Source of the DNA: Tachypleus tridentatus
Taxonomy: Eukaryota; Arthropoda; Merostomata; Xiphosura; Limulidae
Direction: 5' to 3'
Length of the DNA: 64,000 bases
Assembly: GCF_004210375.1 (NCBI RefSeq)
Contig: NC_134830.1
Span: 8,432,001 to 8,496,000, forward strand
The notes beneath the pieces were generated by a model. That model worked only from the letters and a program-made list of their open reading frames with translations. It did not search any database and had not been told where the DNA came from. Positions 33,001 to 44,214 of the stretch are shown here, one piece after another; within the stretch, counting starts at the first letter, position 1, and each line of letters begins with the position of its first letter. A program made the translations under genes and the position numbers.

Positions 33001-36000
33001 AACAGAGACAGGTACAGTTAATAACATAACATTTCAGTTAGATATCAACAGAGACAGGTACAGTTAATAACATAACATTCTGGTTAGATATCAACAGAGA
33101 CAGGTACAGTTAATAACATAACATTGTGGTTAGATATCAACAGAGACAGGTACAGTTAATAACATAACATTGTGGTTAGATATCAACAGAGACAGGTACA
33201 GTTAATAACATAACATTGTGGTTAGATATCAACAGAGACAGGTACATAATAACATAACATTGTGGTTAGATATCAACAGAGACAGGTACAGTTAATAACA
33301 TAACATTGTGGTTAGATATCAACAGAGACAGGTACAGTTAATAACATAACATTGTGGTTAGATATCAACAGAGACAGGTACAGTTAATAACATAACATTG
33401 TGGTTAGATATCAACAGAGACAGGTACAGTTAATAACATAACATTGTGGTTAGATATCAACAGAGACAGGTACAGTTAATAACATAACATTGTGGTTAGA
33501 TATCAACAGAGACAGGTACAGTTAATAACATAACATTCTGGTTAGATATCAACAGAGACAGGTACAGTTAATAACATAACATTGTGGTTAGATATCAACA
33601 GAGACAGGTAACAGTTAGATATCAACAGAGACAGGTACAGTTAATAACATAACATTGTGGTTAGATATCAACAGAGACAGGTACAGTTAATAACATAACA
33701 TTGTGGTTAGATATCAACAGAGACAGGTACAGTTAATAACATAACATTGTGGTTAGATATCAACAGAGACAGGTACAGTTAATAACATAACATTGTGGTT
33801 AGATATCAACAGAGACAGGTACAGTTAATAACATAACATTGTGTTAGATTAGATATCAACAGAGACAGGTACAGTTAATAACATAACATTGTGGTTAGAT
33901 ATCAACAGAGACAGGTACAGTTAATAACATAACATTGTGGTTAGATATCAACAGAGACAGGTACAGTTAATAACATAACATTGTGGTTAGATATCAACAG
34001 AGACAGGTACAGTTAATAACATAACATTGTGGTTAGATATCAACAGAGACAGGTACAGTTAATAACATAACATTGTGGTTAGATATCAACAGAGACAGGT
34101 ACAGTTAATAACATAACATTGTGGTTAGATATCAACAGAGACAGGTACAGTTAATAACATAACATTGTGGTTAGATATCAACAGAGACAGGTACAGTTAA
34201 TAACATAACATTGTGGTTAGATATCAACAGAGACAGGTACAGTTAATAACATAACATTGTGGTTAGATATCAACAGAGACAGGTACAGTTAATAACATAA
34301 CAGTTAGTCAACAGAGACAGGTACAGTTAATAACATAACATTGTGGTTAGATATCAACAGAGACAGGTACAGTTAATAACATAACATTGTGGTTAGATAT
34401 CAACAGAGACAGGTACAGTTAATAACATAACATTGTGGTTAGATATCAACAGAGACAGGTACAGTTAATAACATAACATTGTGGTTAGATATCAACAGAG
34501 ACAGGTACAGTTAATAACATAACATTGTGGTTAGATATCAACAGAGACAGGTACAGTTAATAACATAACATTGTGGTTAGATATCAACAGAGACAGGTAC
34601 AGTTAATAACATAACATTGTGGTTAGATATCAACAGAGACAGGTACAGTTAATAACATAACATTGTGGTTAGATATCAACAGAGACAGGTACAGTTAATA
34701 ACATAACATTGTGGTTAGATATCAACAGAGACAGGTACAGTTAATAACATAACATTGTGGTTAGATATCAACAGAGACAGGTACAGTTAATAACATAACA
34801 TTGTGGTTAGATATCAACAGAGACAGGTACAGTTAATAACATAACATTGTGGTTAGATATCAACAGAGACAGGTACAGTTAATAACATAACATTGTGGTT
34901 AGATATCAACAGAGACAGGTACAGTTAATAACATAACATTGTGGTTAGATATCAACAGAGACAGGTACAGCTAACATAACATTGTGGTTAGATATCAACA
35001 GAGACAGGTACAGTTAATAACATAACATTGTGGTTAGATATCAACAGAGACAGGTACAGTTAATAACATAACATTGTGGTTAGATATCAACAGAGACAGG
35101 TACAGTTAATAACATAACATTGTGGTTAGATATCAACAGAGACAGGTACAGTTAATAACATAACATTCTGGTTAGATATCAACAGAGACAGGTACAGTTA
35201 ATAACATAACATTGTGGTTAGATATCAACAGAGACAGGTACAGTTAATAACATAACATTCTGGTTAGATATCAACAGAGACAGGTACAGTTAATAACATA
35301 ACATTGTGGTTAGATATCAACAGAGACAGGTACAGTTAATAACATAACATTGTGGTTAGATATCAACAGAGACAGGTACAGTTAATAACATAACATTAGA
35401 TATGGTTAGATATCAACAGAGACAGGTACAGTTAATAACATAACATTCAACAGAGACAGGTACAGTTAATAACATAACATTGTGGTTAGATATCAACAGA
35501 GACAGGTACAGTTAATAACATAACATTGTGGTTAGATATCAACAGAGACAGGTACAGTTAATAACATAACATTGTGGTTAGATATCAACAGAGACAGGTA
35601 CAGTTAATAACATAACATTGTGGTTAGATATCAACAGAGACAGGTACAGTTAATAACATAACATTGTGGTTAGATATCAACAGAGACAGGTACAGTTAAT
35701 AACATAACATTGTGGTTAGATATCAACAGAGACAGGTACAGTTAATAACATAACATTGTGGTTAGATATCAACAGAGACAGGTACAGTTAATAACATAAC
35801 ATTGTGGTTAGATATCAACAGAGACAGGTACAGTTAATAACATAACATTGTGGTTAGATATCAACAGAGACAGGTACAGTTAATAACATAACATTCTGGT
35901 TAGATATCAACAGAGACAGGTACAGTTAATAACATAACATTCTGGTTAGATATCAACAGAGACAGGTACAGTTAATAACATAACATTGTGGTTAGATATC

Positions 36001-37047
36001 AACAGAGACAGGTACAGTTAATAACATAACATTGTGGTTAGATATCAACAGAGACAGGTACAGTTAATAACATAACATTGTGGTTAGATATCAACAGAGA
36101 CAGGTACAGTTAATAACATAACATTGTGGTTAGATATCAACAGAGACAGGTACAGTTAATAACATAACATTCTGGTTAGATATCAACAGAGACAGGTACA
36201 GTTAATAACATAACATTGTGGTCAGATATCAACAGAGACAGGTACAGTTAATAACATAACATTGTGGTTAGATATCAACAGAGACAGGTACAGTTAATAA
36301 CATAACATTGTGGTTAGATATCAACAGAGACAGGTACAGTTAATAACATAACATTGTGGTTAGATATCAACAGAGACAGGTACAGTTAATAACATAACAT
36401 TCAACAGAGACAGTTAGATATCATAACAGTTAGAGAGACAGGTACAGTTAATAACATAACATTCTGGTTAGATATCAACAGAGACAGGTACAGTTAATAA
36501 CATAACATTGTGGTCAGATATCAACAGAGACAGGTACAGTTAATAACATAACATTCTGCTCAGATATCAAGAAAAACAGGTACAGTTAATAACATAACAT
36601 TCTGCTCAGATATCAAGAAAAACAGGTACAGTTAATAACATAACATTGTGGTTAGATATCAACAGAGACAGGTACAGTTAATAACATAACATTGTGGTTA
36701 GATATCAACAGAGACAGGTACAGTTAATAACATAACATTGTGGTTAGATATCAACAGAGACAGGTACAGTTAATAACATAACATTGTGGTTAGATATCAA
36801 CAGAGACAGGTACAGTTAATAACATAACATTGTGGTTAGATATCAACAGAGACAGGTACAGTTAATAACATAACATTGTGGTTAGATATCAACAGATACA
36901 GGTACAATTAATAACATAACATTGTGGTTAGATATCAACAGAGACAGGCACAGTTAATAACTTAACATTGTGGTTAGATATCAACAGAGACAGGTACAGT
37001 TAATAACATAACATTGTGGTCAGATATCAACAGAGATAGGTACAGTT
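1..37047. repeat. 46-bp satellite DNA array (about 800 copies)
   Basis: Head-to-tail repetition of a 46-bp unit; bases 1-46 are a representative copy and TTAGATATCAACAGAGACAG is a landmark of each unit. The unit is about one third G+C. The array is already in progress at base 1, so its left end is outside the window; 37047/46 gives about 805 units. Two forms differ at one base, ATTCTGG and ATTGTGG. The C form is common in the first ~2.5 kb and sporadic afterwards, while the G form dominates the interior. Long stretches are nearly invariant, for example about 18.6-19.6 kb. They are broken by shortened or fused units. Stops occur in every frame and 46 is not a multiple of 3, so nothing is encoded. 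The scale and homogeneity fit heterochromatic satellite DNA maintained by unequal exchange (inference). No telomeric motif is seen. Confidence 0.98.
36398..37047. repeat. Degenerate right edge of the 46-bp satellite
   Basis: The last units carry more substitutions than the interior. Two consecutive units share the same rare variant (CTGCTCAGATATCAAGAAAA, near 36555 and 36601, exactly 46 bp apart). Later units show GATACAGG, GGCACAG, AACTTAAC and GTGGTCAG changes. The periodicity stops after TAGGTACAGTTA at about 37047. Edge decay of this kind is expected where a satellite ends and exchange no longer homogenises copies. Confidence 0.85.
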
Positions 37048-37077
37048 ATATTTTATCTTTTGTCTATATTATTTTGT

Positions 37078-37192
37078 CCCTCTCTGAGACAGAGGTAAGT
37101 CTTTGGATTGTTAACGCTAAATACAGGAGCTCGTTTCTCCTCGGTGGACACAGCAGAGAGCTCGATGTTGCTTTGCTATAACAGAAACACAC
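37078..37192 (+). mobile_element. SINE-B (short tRNA-derived SINE), diverged copy
   Basis: The copy begins CCCTCTCTGAGACAGAGGTA, similar to the head of the better copy at 60859. It continues through a TTAACGCTAAA segment to CTCCTCGGTGGACACAGCAG and ends GCTTTGCTATAACAG before ACACACC. The order (tRNA-like head, GGTGGAC, AGCAGA, GCTTTG tail) matches the 60.9-kb copy. The B-box region is degraded, so it is an old insertion. It lies 31 bp outside the satellite edge and is the first non-satellite feature. Confidence 0.6.
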
Positions 37193-37636
37193 CCTATTAT
37201 ATCATTGTTTACTCTTATCTTTAAACACTGTCTGATGTGATGTTTTTGATTCTTCTGTCTATTATTTCCTTTTTACCTTTAAAGCGACCTTCCTATATTA
37301 TAAATGATACTTGAACTGACTTCAATATTATTAAATACTACGATGTTTTGAAAGGACTATATTTCATCTTGTAATCTAGCCAATAAATAAATAAACATGT
37401 ATTTGTACTTGTTTGTTTTCATATTCTATCACTTTTCGACAGTTAATTAAAGGAAAGAACAAATAAGAAAAAAATCATTCTTGGTCATTTCACGCTTTCG
37501 ATAATTTATTCTAACTTTTTACGTGATATCGAAATTTTGCTCGTCTTCTAAAATAACTAGTAGTGACATCTATCTTTAAAAATGTTCGGTATATATTTTT
37601 TGTTTAATGTAACAAAGACAAACCTACAACTTTAAT
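37193..37636. other. AT-rich spacer, nothing recognised
   Basis: Single-copy-looking AT-rich DNA with no open frame of note, no repeat periodicity and no recognisable element. Confidence 0.6.
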
Positions 37637-37846
37637 CAGTGATGTCAAGAAAACCCACTTGTAGAGAAATATATATGCAAAAACGGCTCGTTTGGGTTGA
37701 GAAAAATATTTTACGTAGAGGAATGAACAACGTTTCAACCTTCTTCGGTCATCGTCAGGTTCAAGAAGGTCGAACGTTGTTCACTCCTCTTCGTAAAAAA
37801 TTTTTCTCGACCTAAACGAGCCGTTTTTACATATATAAATCTACAA
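37637..37846. mobile_element. Foldback (palindromic) element, copy 1
   Basis: A left arm starting TTGTAGAGAAATATATATG at 37659 is matched by its inverted complement ending at 37846. The arms are about 88 bp each and nearly identical, and both contain ACGGCTCGTTT / AAACGAGCCGT. The centre carries CTTCTTCGGTCATCGTCAGG. The 22 bp to the left (CAGTGATGTC onwards) is shared with the second copy at 62773, so the element extends that far on the left. No coding capacity. The structure fits a non-autonomous foldback or MITE-type DNA element; the superfamily is not determined. Confidence 0.8.
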
Positions 37847-37944
37847 TTTTCATGTGAACATTTCTGCTCTTACTTTTAGCAACAGTTATTATCTGTCAAT
37901 CGGTAAACATTAACATTTTCTATCCATGTATCACCTGTATTAAT

Positions 37945-39222
37945 AATGTAACTCTACTTAATATAATAAAAATATTCATATAATTCTAATTTAACTCACT
38001 TCATTTAATATAATAATAACATTAATATAATTCTAAAATAACTCATTTCATTTAATATAATAATAATATTAATATAATTCTAAAATAGCTCATATCATTT
38101 AATATCATAATAATATTAATATAATTCTAAAATAACTCACTTCATTTAATATTATAATAATATTAAATAATTCTAATGTAACACTTCATTTAATATAATA
38201 ATATTAATATAATTCTAATATAACTCATTTCATTTAATATAATAATAATATTAATAAAATTCTAATATAATTCACTTCATTTAATATAATAATAATATTA
38301 ATATAATTCTAAAATAACTCACTTCATTTAATATAATAATAATATTAATATAATTCTAATACAATTCACTTCATTTACTTTAATAATAATATTAATATAA
38401 TTCTAAAATAACTCACTTCATTTAATATAATAATAATATCAATATAATTCTAATATAACTTACTTCATTTAATATAATAATAATATTAATAAAATTCTAA
38501 TATAATTCACATCATTTAATATAATAATAATATCAATATAATTCTAAAATAACTAATATTAATAGTTTAATATTTAATATAATAATAATATAATTTATTA
38601 TAATATAATAATTTATTATAATATAATTAATTTATTATAACATAATCATTTAATATAATAATAATATTAATATAATTCTAAAATAACTCATTTCATTTAA
38701 TATTATAATAATATTAATATAATTCTAATATAACTCACTTCATTTAATATAATAATAATATTAATATAATTCTAATATAACTCACTTAATTTAATATAAT
38801 AATAATATTAATAAAATTCTAATACAATTCACTTCATTTACTATAATAATAATATTAATATAATTATAAAATAACTCACTTCATTTAATATAATAATAAT
38901 ATCAATATAATTCTAATATAACTCACTTCATTTAATATAATAATAATATTAATATAATTCTAAAATAACTCACTTTATTTAATATTATAATAATATTAAT
39001 ATAATTCTAATATAACTCATTTCATTTAATATAATAATAATATTGATATAATTCTAAAATAACTCACTTCATTTAATATAATAATAATATTAATATAATT
39101 CTAATATAACCCACTTCATTTAATATAATAAGAATATTAATATAATTCTAATATAACTCACTTCATTTAATATAATATTAATATCACTCACTCTACTTAA
39201 TATAACAGTAATATAACTTTAC
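37945..39222. repeat. AT-rich minisatellite, ~47-bp unit (about 26 copies)
   Basis: The unit is built from CATTTAATATAATAATAATA, TTAATATAATTCTAAAATAA and CTCACTT. Copies vary at TCTAAAATAA/TCTAATATAA and in the number of TAA triplets. At 38547-38648 the order breaks into a patch of TTTATTATAATA repeats. The array grades out after CTCACTCTACTTAATATAAC. Non-coding, with very low G+C. Confidence 0.92.
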
Positions 39223-39740
39223 TTAATTGGGTTATTCTTTTCACGATATTACTTAATAATTATTGTGAAATCATAAGTTGGTTTAACTGGACGTCTTCAC
39301 TGACCATGCTTGTTTGAAACATTAATATTATTTAAATTTGTCAGTTCTATCATATAATAGTTTTAAACAATTTTGTGAGCAATGGGACCGACTAACGCTG
39401 TTATTTCGCAGCATTTTTTATCACAGTAAATACTTGAATAACTTAAATAATAACGTATCCATCTGATTCTTGGATCATTATAACTAAGCTACGTTCTTGT
39501 GAGCTACGTAACAATTCTGTCTCATATCAGAAGGCAATGCATAAGATATACTTAAAGCAACTGAATAACATTCTGTTACACCCAGTTAAGCTGTGCGTCA
39601 CCATCGGTTCTGGGTAATGAAAAAACCAGACAATGTTACCATGCTCACCTGAAAGGGTGTTCGATAAGCTGTCCATTTGACCTCAGAGCACGCGCGCAGA
39701 AAACGTGCAAGGAACCACCACCGTGTAAGTGTTACAAAAC
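39223..39740. other. Single-copy-looking spacer
   Basis: AT-rich DNA between two arrays. No SINE, no repeat and no convincing open frame. A short open frame at its right end runs into the next minisatellite and is not a gene. Confidence 0.6.
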
Positions 39741-41364
39741 TCCAAACACGGACGTCTATATACTGCAATAATAATCAGGGTGGCTCCAAACACAGATATT
39801 TATATACTGCAGTAATAATCAAGGTGGCTCAAAACACGGACGTCTATATACTGCAGTAATAATCAAGGTGGCTCCAAACACAGATATTTATATACTGCAG
39901 TAATAATCAGGGTGGCTCCAAACATAGACATTTATATACTGCAGTGATAATCAGGGTGGCTCCAAACACAGATACTTATATACTGCAGTAATAATCAGGG
40001 TGGCTTCAAACACAGATATTTATATACTGCAGTAATAATCAAGGTGGCTCAAAACACAGATATTTATATACTACAGTAATAATCAGGGTGGCTCCAAACA
40101 CGGACGTCTATATACTGCAGTAATAATCAAGGTGGCTCCAAACACAGATATTTATATACTGCAGTAATATTCAGGGTGGCTCCAAACATAGATATTTATA
40201 TACTGCAGTAATAATCAGGGTGGCTCCAAACACTGATATTTATATACTGCAGTAATAATCAAGGTGGCTCCAAACACAGATATTTATATACTGCAGTAAT
40301 AATCAAGGTGGCTCAAAACACGGACGTCTATATACTGCAGTAATAATCAAGGTGGCTCCAAACACAGATATTTATATACTGCAGTAATAATCAGGGTGGC
40401 TCCAAACATAGACATTTATATACTGCAGTGATAATCAGGGTGGCTCCAAACACAGATACTTATATACTGCAGTAATAATCAGGGTGGCTTCAAACACAGA
40501 TATTTATATACTGCAGTAATAATCAAGGTGGCTCAAAACACAGATATTTATATACTACAGTAATAATCAGGGTGGCTCCAAACACGGACGTCTATATACT
40601 GCAGTAATAATCAAGGTGGCTCCAAACACAGATATTTATATACTGCAGTAATAATCAGTGTGACTCCAAACACAGATATTTATATACTACAGTAATAATC
40701 AGGGTGGCTCCAAACACGGACGTCTATATACTGCAGTAATAATCAAGGTGGCTCCAAACATAGATATTTATATACTGCAGTAATAATCAGGGTGGCTCCA
40801 AACACAGATATTTATATACTACAGTAATATTCAGGGTGGCTCCAAACATAGATATTTATATACTGCAGTAATAATCAGGGTGGCTCCAAACACTGATATT
40901 TATATACTGCAGTAATAATCAAGGTGGCTCCAAACACAGATGTTTATATACTGCAGTAATAATCAGGGTGGCTCCAAACACAGATATTTATATACTACAG
41001 TAATATTCAGGGTGGCTCCAAACATAGATATTTATATACTGCAGTAATAATCAGGGTGGCTCCAAACACTGATATTTATATACTGCAGTAATAATCAAGG
41101 TGGCTCCAAACACAGATATTTATATACTGCAGTAATAATCAGGGTGGCTCCAAACACAGATATTTATAACTGCAGTAATAATCATGGTGGCTCCAAACAC
41201 AGATATTTATATACTGCAGTAATAATCAGGATGGCTCCAAACACAGATATTTACATACTGCAGTAATAATCAAGGTGGCTCCAAACACAGATATTTATAT
41301 ACTGCAGTAATAATCAGGGTGGCTCCAAACACAGATATTTATATACTGCAGTAATAATATCAGT
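39741..41364. repeat. 44-bp minisatellite (about 37 copies) with higher-order structure
   Basis: The unit reads CAGATATTTATATACTGCAG, TAATAATCAGGGTGGCTCC, then AAACA. Variants include CGGACGTC in place of CAGATATT, CAAGGTGG for CAGGGTGG, and CTACAG for CTGCAG. A block of about six units starting at 39837 recurs at 40321, exactly 484 bp (11 units) away. Another block recurs from about 40821 to 40997, exactly 176 bp (4 units) away. It ends where AATAATATCAGTTGTTC leaves the pattern. Confidence 0.95.
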
Positions 41365-41518
41365 TGTTCTAAACAAACACCCACTTTTACGAGATAGTCT
41401 CGAGTTTTATCAACACAACGTTTATGAATATTGAATAAGACAGGTATCAAGGTGAAACACAAACTTGGAAGTGACGCGAAGCCTACGTTTTACTGCTTGG
41501 TTTTGTTAGCTATTTACT

Positions 41519-42272
41519 ATTATTGTGGAAGCCATATTTGTTCCAATCGATTATTAGTTATATTGTAGGAGCCACATTTGACCAAGTCGATTTTTAGTTA
41601 TCTTGTGAAAAGCATATTTGTTCCAATGTATTTCCAGTTATATTGTGCAAGTTCATTTGTCCCATTCGATTTTTAGTTATATTGTGGGAGCTATATTTGT
41701 CCCAATCGGTTTCTAGTTATATTGTGCAAGCCATGTTTGTCTCAGTCGATTTTTAGTTTTTCTGTTGGAGCCATATTTGTTCCAATCGATTTCTAGTTAT
41801 ATTATAGAAGTCATATTTGTCCCAATCGATTTTTAGTTATATTGAGGGAACCATGTTTTTCCTAGCCAATTTTTAGTTACGTGAGGGAGCCATATTTGTC
41901 CCAATCGATTTTTAGCTATACTATGAAAACCATATTTTTCCCAGTTGATTTGTAGTTATATTGTGGGAACTATATTTGTTCCAGTCGGTTTCTAATTATA
42001 TTGTGCAAGCCATATTTGTCCCAGTTGATTTTTAGTTATACTGTGGGAGCCATATTCGTTCCAGTTGGTTCCTAGTTATATTGTGGAAACCACATTTATC
42101 CCAGTCAATTTCTAGTTCTATTGTGGAAGCCATATTTTTCCCAGTCGATTTTTAGTTATACTGTGAGAGCTATATTTATTCCAATGAATTTTCAGTTATA
42201 TTGTGCAAGCCATATTTGTGCCAGTTGACTTTTAGTTATATTGTGGGAGCTATATTTGTTCCAGTCGGCTTT
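41519..42272. repeat. 40-bp minisatellite (about 19 copies), diverged
   Basis: The unit is ATTGTGGGAGCCATATTTGT followed by CCCAATCGATTTTTAGTTAT. Copies differ by many substitutions (TTGTTCCAGTCGG, GTGCAAGCC and others), so this array is older or less homogenised than its neighbours. It begins after a non-repetitive stretch at 41365-41518 and fades near 42272. Confidence 0.9.
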
Positions 42273-42390
42273 TTCTTTGACCTAATAATCCAAGTTAACT
42301 TGTAAAAATGTCTTGAAATGCTATATTCCTAGTATACAAAGTTCCATAAAATTTAATACGTTTGAAAATTATAATACAAGAAATATCGCT

Positions 42391-42632
42391 TGTTTGTTTT
42401 CAATTTAGTTCAAAGCTGCACAAGGGCCATCTGCGTTAGCCATCCCTAATTTAGCAGTGTAAGACTAGAGGGAAGACAGCTAGTCATCTTTAACAGCGAA
42501 TAGTGCAATTGACCGCTACATTATAACGTCCTCATGGCTAAAAGGGGCGAGCATATTTGGTGCGACGGGGATTCAAACCTGCGACCCTCAGGTTACGAGT
42601 CGAGTGCTTTAATAACCTGACCATGCCGGGCC
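42391..42632 (-). mobile_element. SINE-A, near full length, with target-site duplication
   Basis: Reversed tRNA-derived SINE. The TGTTTGTTTT tail is on the left and the tRNA-like head ends at GGTCATGCCGGGCC complement on the right. The internal B-box-like stretch reads GGATTCAAACC on the plus strand. Flanks carry a 14-bp direct repeat with one mismatch, AATACAAGAAATAT (42373-42386) and AATATAAGAAATAT (42633-42646), the mark of LINE-assisted insertion. Part of the central domain is lost between CAGCTAGTCATC and AACAGCGAATAG. Confidence 0.9.
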
Positions 42633-42646
42633 AATATAAGAAATAT

Positions 42647-42984
42647 ATCCACTGTTTACATGACTACGTTATTTCTACCAGGACGACGTGCATTCTGCAT
42701 CCAATCAGTGTTGAAGAGAGAGCTAAGGTAACGTTAGGTTCGCCCCTTGAGGACAGGGTATTAGCTGATCAATTATTTCGACCTCTCGGTGACAGATTCA
42801 GGTGAAACTCGCAAACCTTTTCTCCCCATATAAGGACTGTATCTAGATCATCTAGGTTATCTTGTTGAACATTACAAGTTCGAGCTGTCAGAAGCACCAA
42901 ATTCTTGAACAAAAAAAGATTGATTAACCATGTAAGGTTCACCTGCCAAAAATTATCACAGCGGATATTCTGTGAAACTTTCTG
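42647..42984. other. Single-copy-looking spacer
   Basis: About 340 bp with somewhat higher G+C than its surroundings and no recognised element. An open frame crossing its left part begins inside the SINE head and has no protein-like character. Confidence 0.5.
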
Positions 42985-43236
42985 TTAACTCGTAATCTGA
43001 GGGTCGTGAGTTCGAATCCCGTCACACCAGACATTCTCCCCCCTTTCAGCCGTGCGGACGTTATAATGTGACGGTTAATCCCACTATTCGTTGGTAAAAG
43101 AGTAGCCCAAGAGGCGGTGGGTGGTGATGACTAGCCGCCTTCCCTTTAGTCTTATACTGCTAACTTAGGGACGACTAGCGCAGATAGCCGTCATGTAGCT
43201 TTGCGCGAAATTCCAAACAACAGACAAACAATCAAA
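42985..43236 (+). mobile_element. SINE-A, 5'-truncated head
   Basis: Forward copy starting within the tRNA-like head (CTCGTAATCTGAGGGTCGTG, then B box GAGTTCGAATCCC). It runs through GTTATAATGTGACGGTTAAT, CGGTGGGTGGTGATGACTAG and the GCGCGAAATTCC tail. The A-box half of the head is missing. No target-site duplication was found. Confidence 0.92.
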
Positions 43237-44035
43237 CCTCTTGTTAAACAATTAACTTCTTTGAAATATTACACAATTTCAAGTTTATGTATCTATTTGA
43301 AAATGTATTAGGTACGTATCCTTCATATATTCAGCTTGCTTACTTTTGCTCAGGAGCCAAGTACGTTTTTTGTAATTACTAACCCAACCTGTCTTTGTTC
43401 TTGCCAAAATACCAGGTTGTTTATTTTACTGTGCTTACGGTACAGGTAATATCAGACAACAGCGACAACAGTTGGAATTCTTTTAGAACACCATATTTAA
43501 ATGAAAAATGAAATTGAACATGTATTTGACGCCAAGAGACGCGAGCGCTTTGAGACAAAGGTGGATCTGAGAAGAAAATGAAGCCGTCGATTCCAGGACT
43601 TGTTCAAAATCACTTTCTTGTGAGTTTATGCCAAACAACGGAAAGACAGCTGAATTGTACAGATTTCCAAACTTGCTCAACACAGCACGAGGCAAGTCAC
43701 GTCGGGAGACATTTCACCAAACTTTCCCGGGTTTAGATTGGTTGCACGTGAAGATACCCTCATAGATTTTCTTTATTACCAGTTTGTGTTGACAGTTTCC
43801 TTGGACTAACTAGAGTAAATGCAATATATTGACAGGTTCATTTATGGGTTTCTGTTAACGTTTCGACACGAATGGTCCTCAGAAAATTACGACAACACGT
43901 ATAATCGTTTTAACGTCTCGTTTCAAAAGATTAACAGCGCTTGTCTGCCCTCATCACCAATAGACCATTCACTCGTGGACAAACAACAATGACTATCAGT
44001 GACCACATGGAGATCGAACTTATGTACAAAAATAA
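43237..44035. other. Spacer without recognised feature
   Basis: About 800 bp. Short open frames on the minus strand (43483-43695 and 43923-44117) have no recognisable domain, and the second runs into a tandem repeat. No promoter or element recognised. Confidence 0.55.
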
Positions 44036-44166
44036 CTGTTGTAAACAATACATAATTTAAGAAATACCTGTTGTAAACAGGACATAAGTTAAGAAATACC
44101 TGTTGTAAACAGGACATAAGTTAAAAAATACCTGTTGTAAACAGGACATAAGTTAAGAAATACCTG
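44036..44166. repeat. 32-bp tandem repeat, 4 copies
   Basis: The unit is CTGTTGTAAACAGGACATAA followed by GTTAAGAAATAC. The first copy is the most diverged (AATACATAATTT). It ends at a SINE tail fragment. Confidence 0.93.
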
Positions 44167-44168
44167 AT

Positions 44169-44214
44169 GGTTGTTTGTTTTGAATTTCGCACAAAGCTAC
44201 TCGAGGGCTATCTG
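44169..44214 (-). mobile_element. SINE-A tail fragment joined to a minisatellite
   Basis: GTTGTTTGTTTTGAATTTCG, CACAAAGCTAC and TCGAGGGCTATCTG match the tail end of SINE-A in reverse. The SINE sequence stops at GGGCTATCTG and the 42-bp minisatellite begins at once. Some units of that array also contain GGGCTATCTG, so the junction may mark where the array arose. Confidence 0.85.

Noticed and set aside
1..37047. CRISPR-like array
   Set aside because: Units are contiguous with no unique spacers; the rest of the window is eukaryotic.
1..37047. Telomeric repeat
   Set aside because: The unit is 46 bp and contains no TTAGG or TTAGGG tandem run.
39677..39859. 60-codon open frame
   Set aside because: It runs into the 44-bp minisatellite; its C-terminal half is translated repeat.
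42557..42805. 82-codon open frame
   Set aside because: The first third is the reversed SINE-A head; no domain in the rest.
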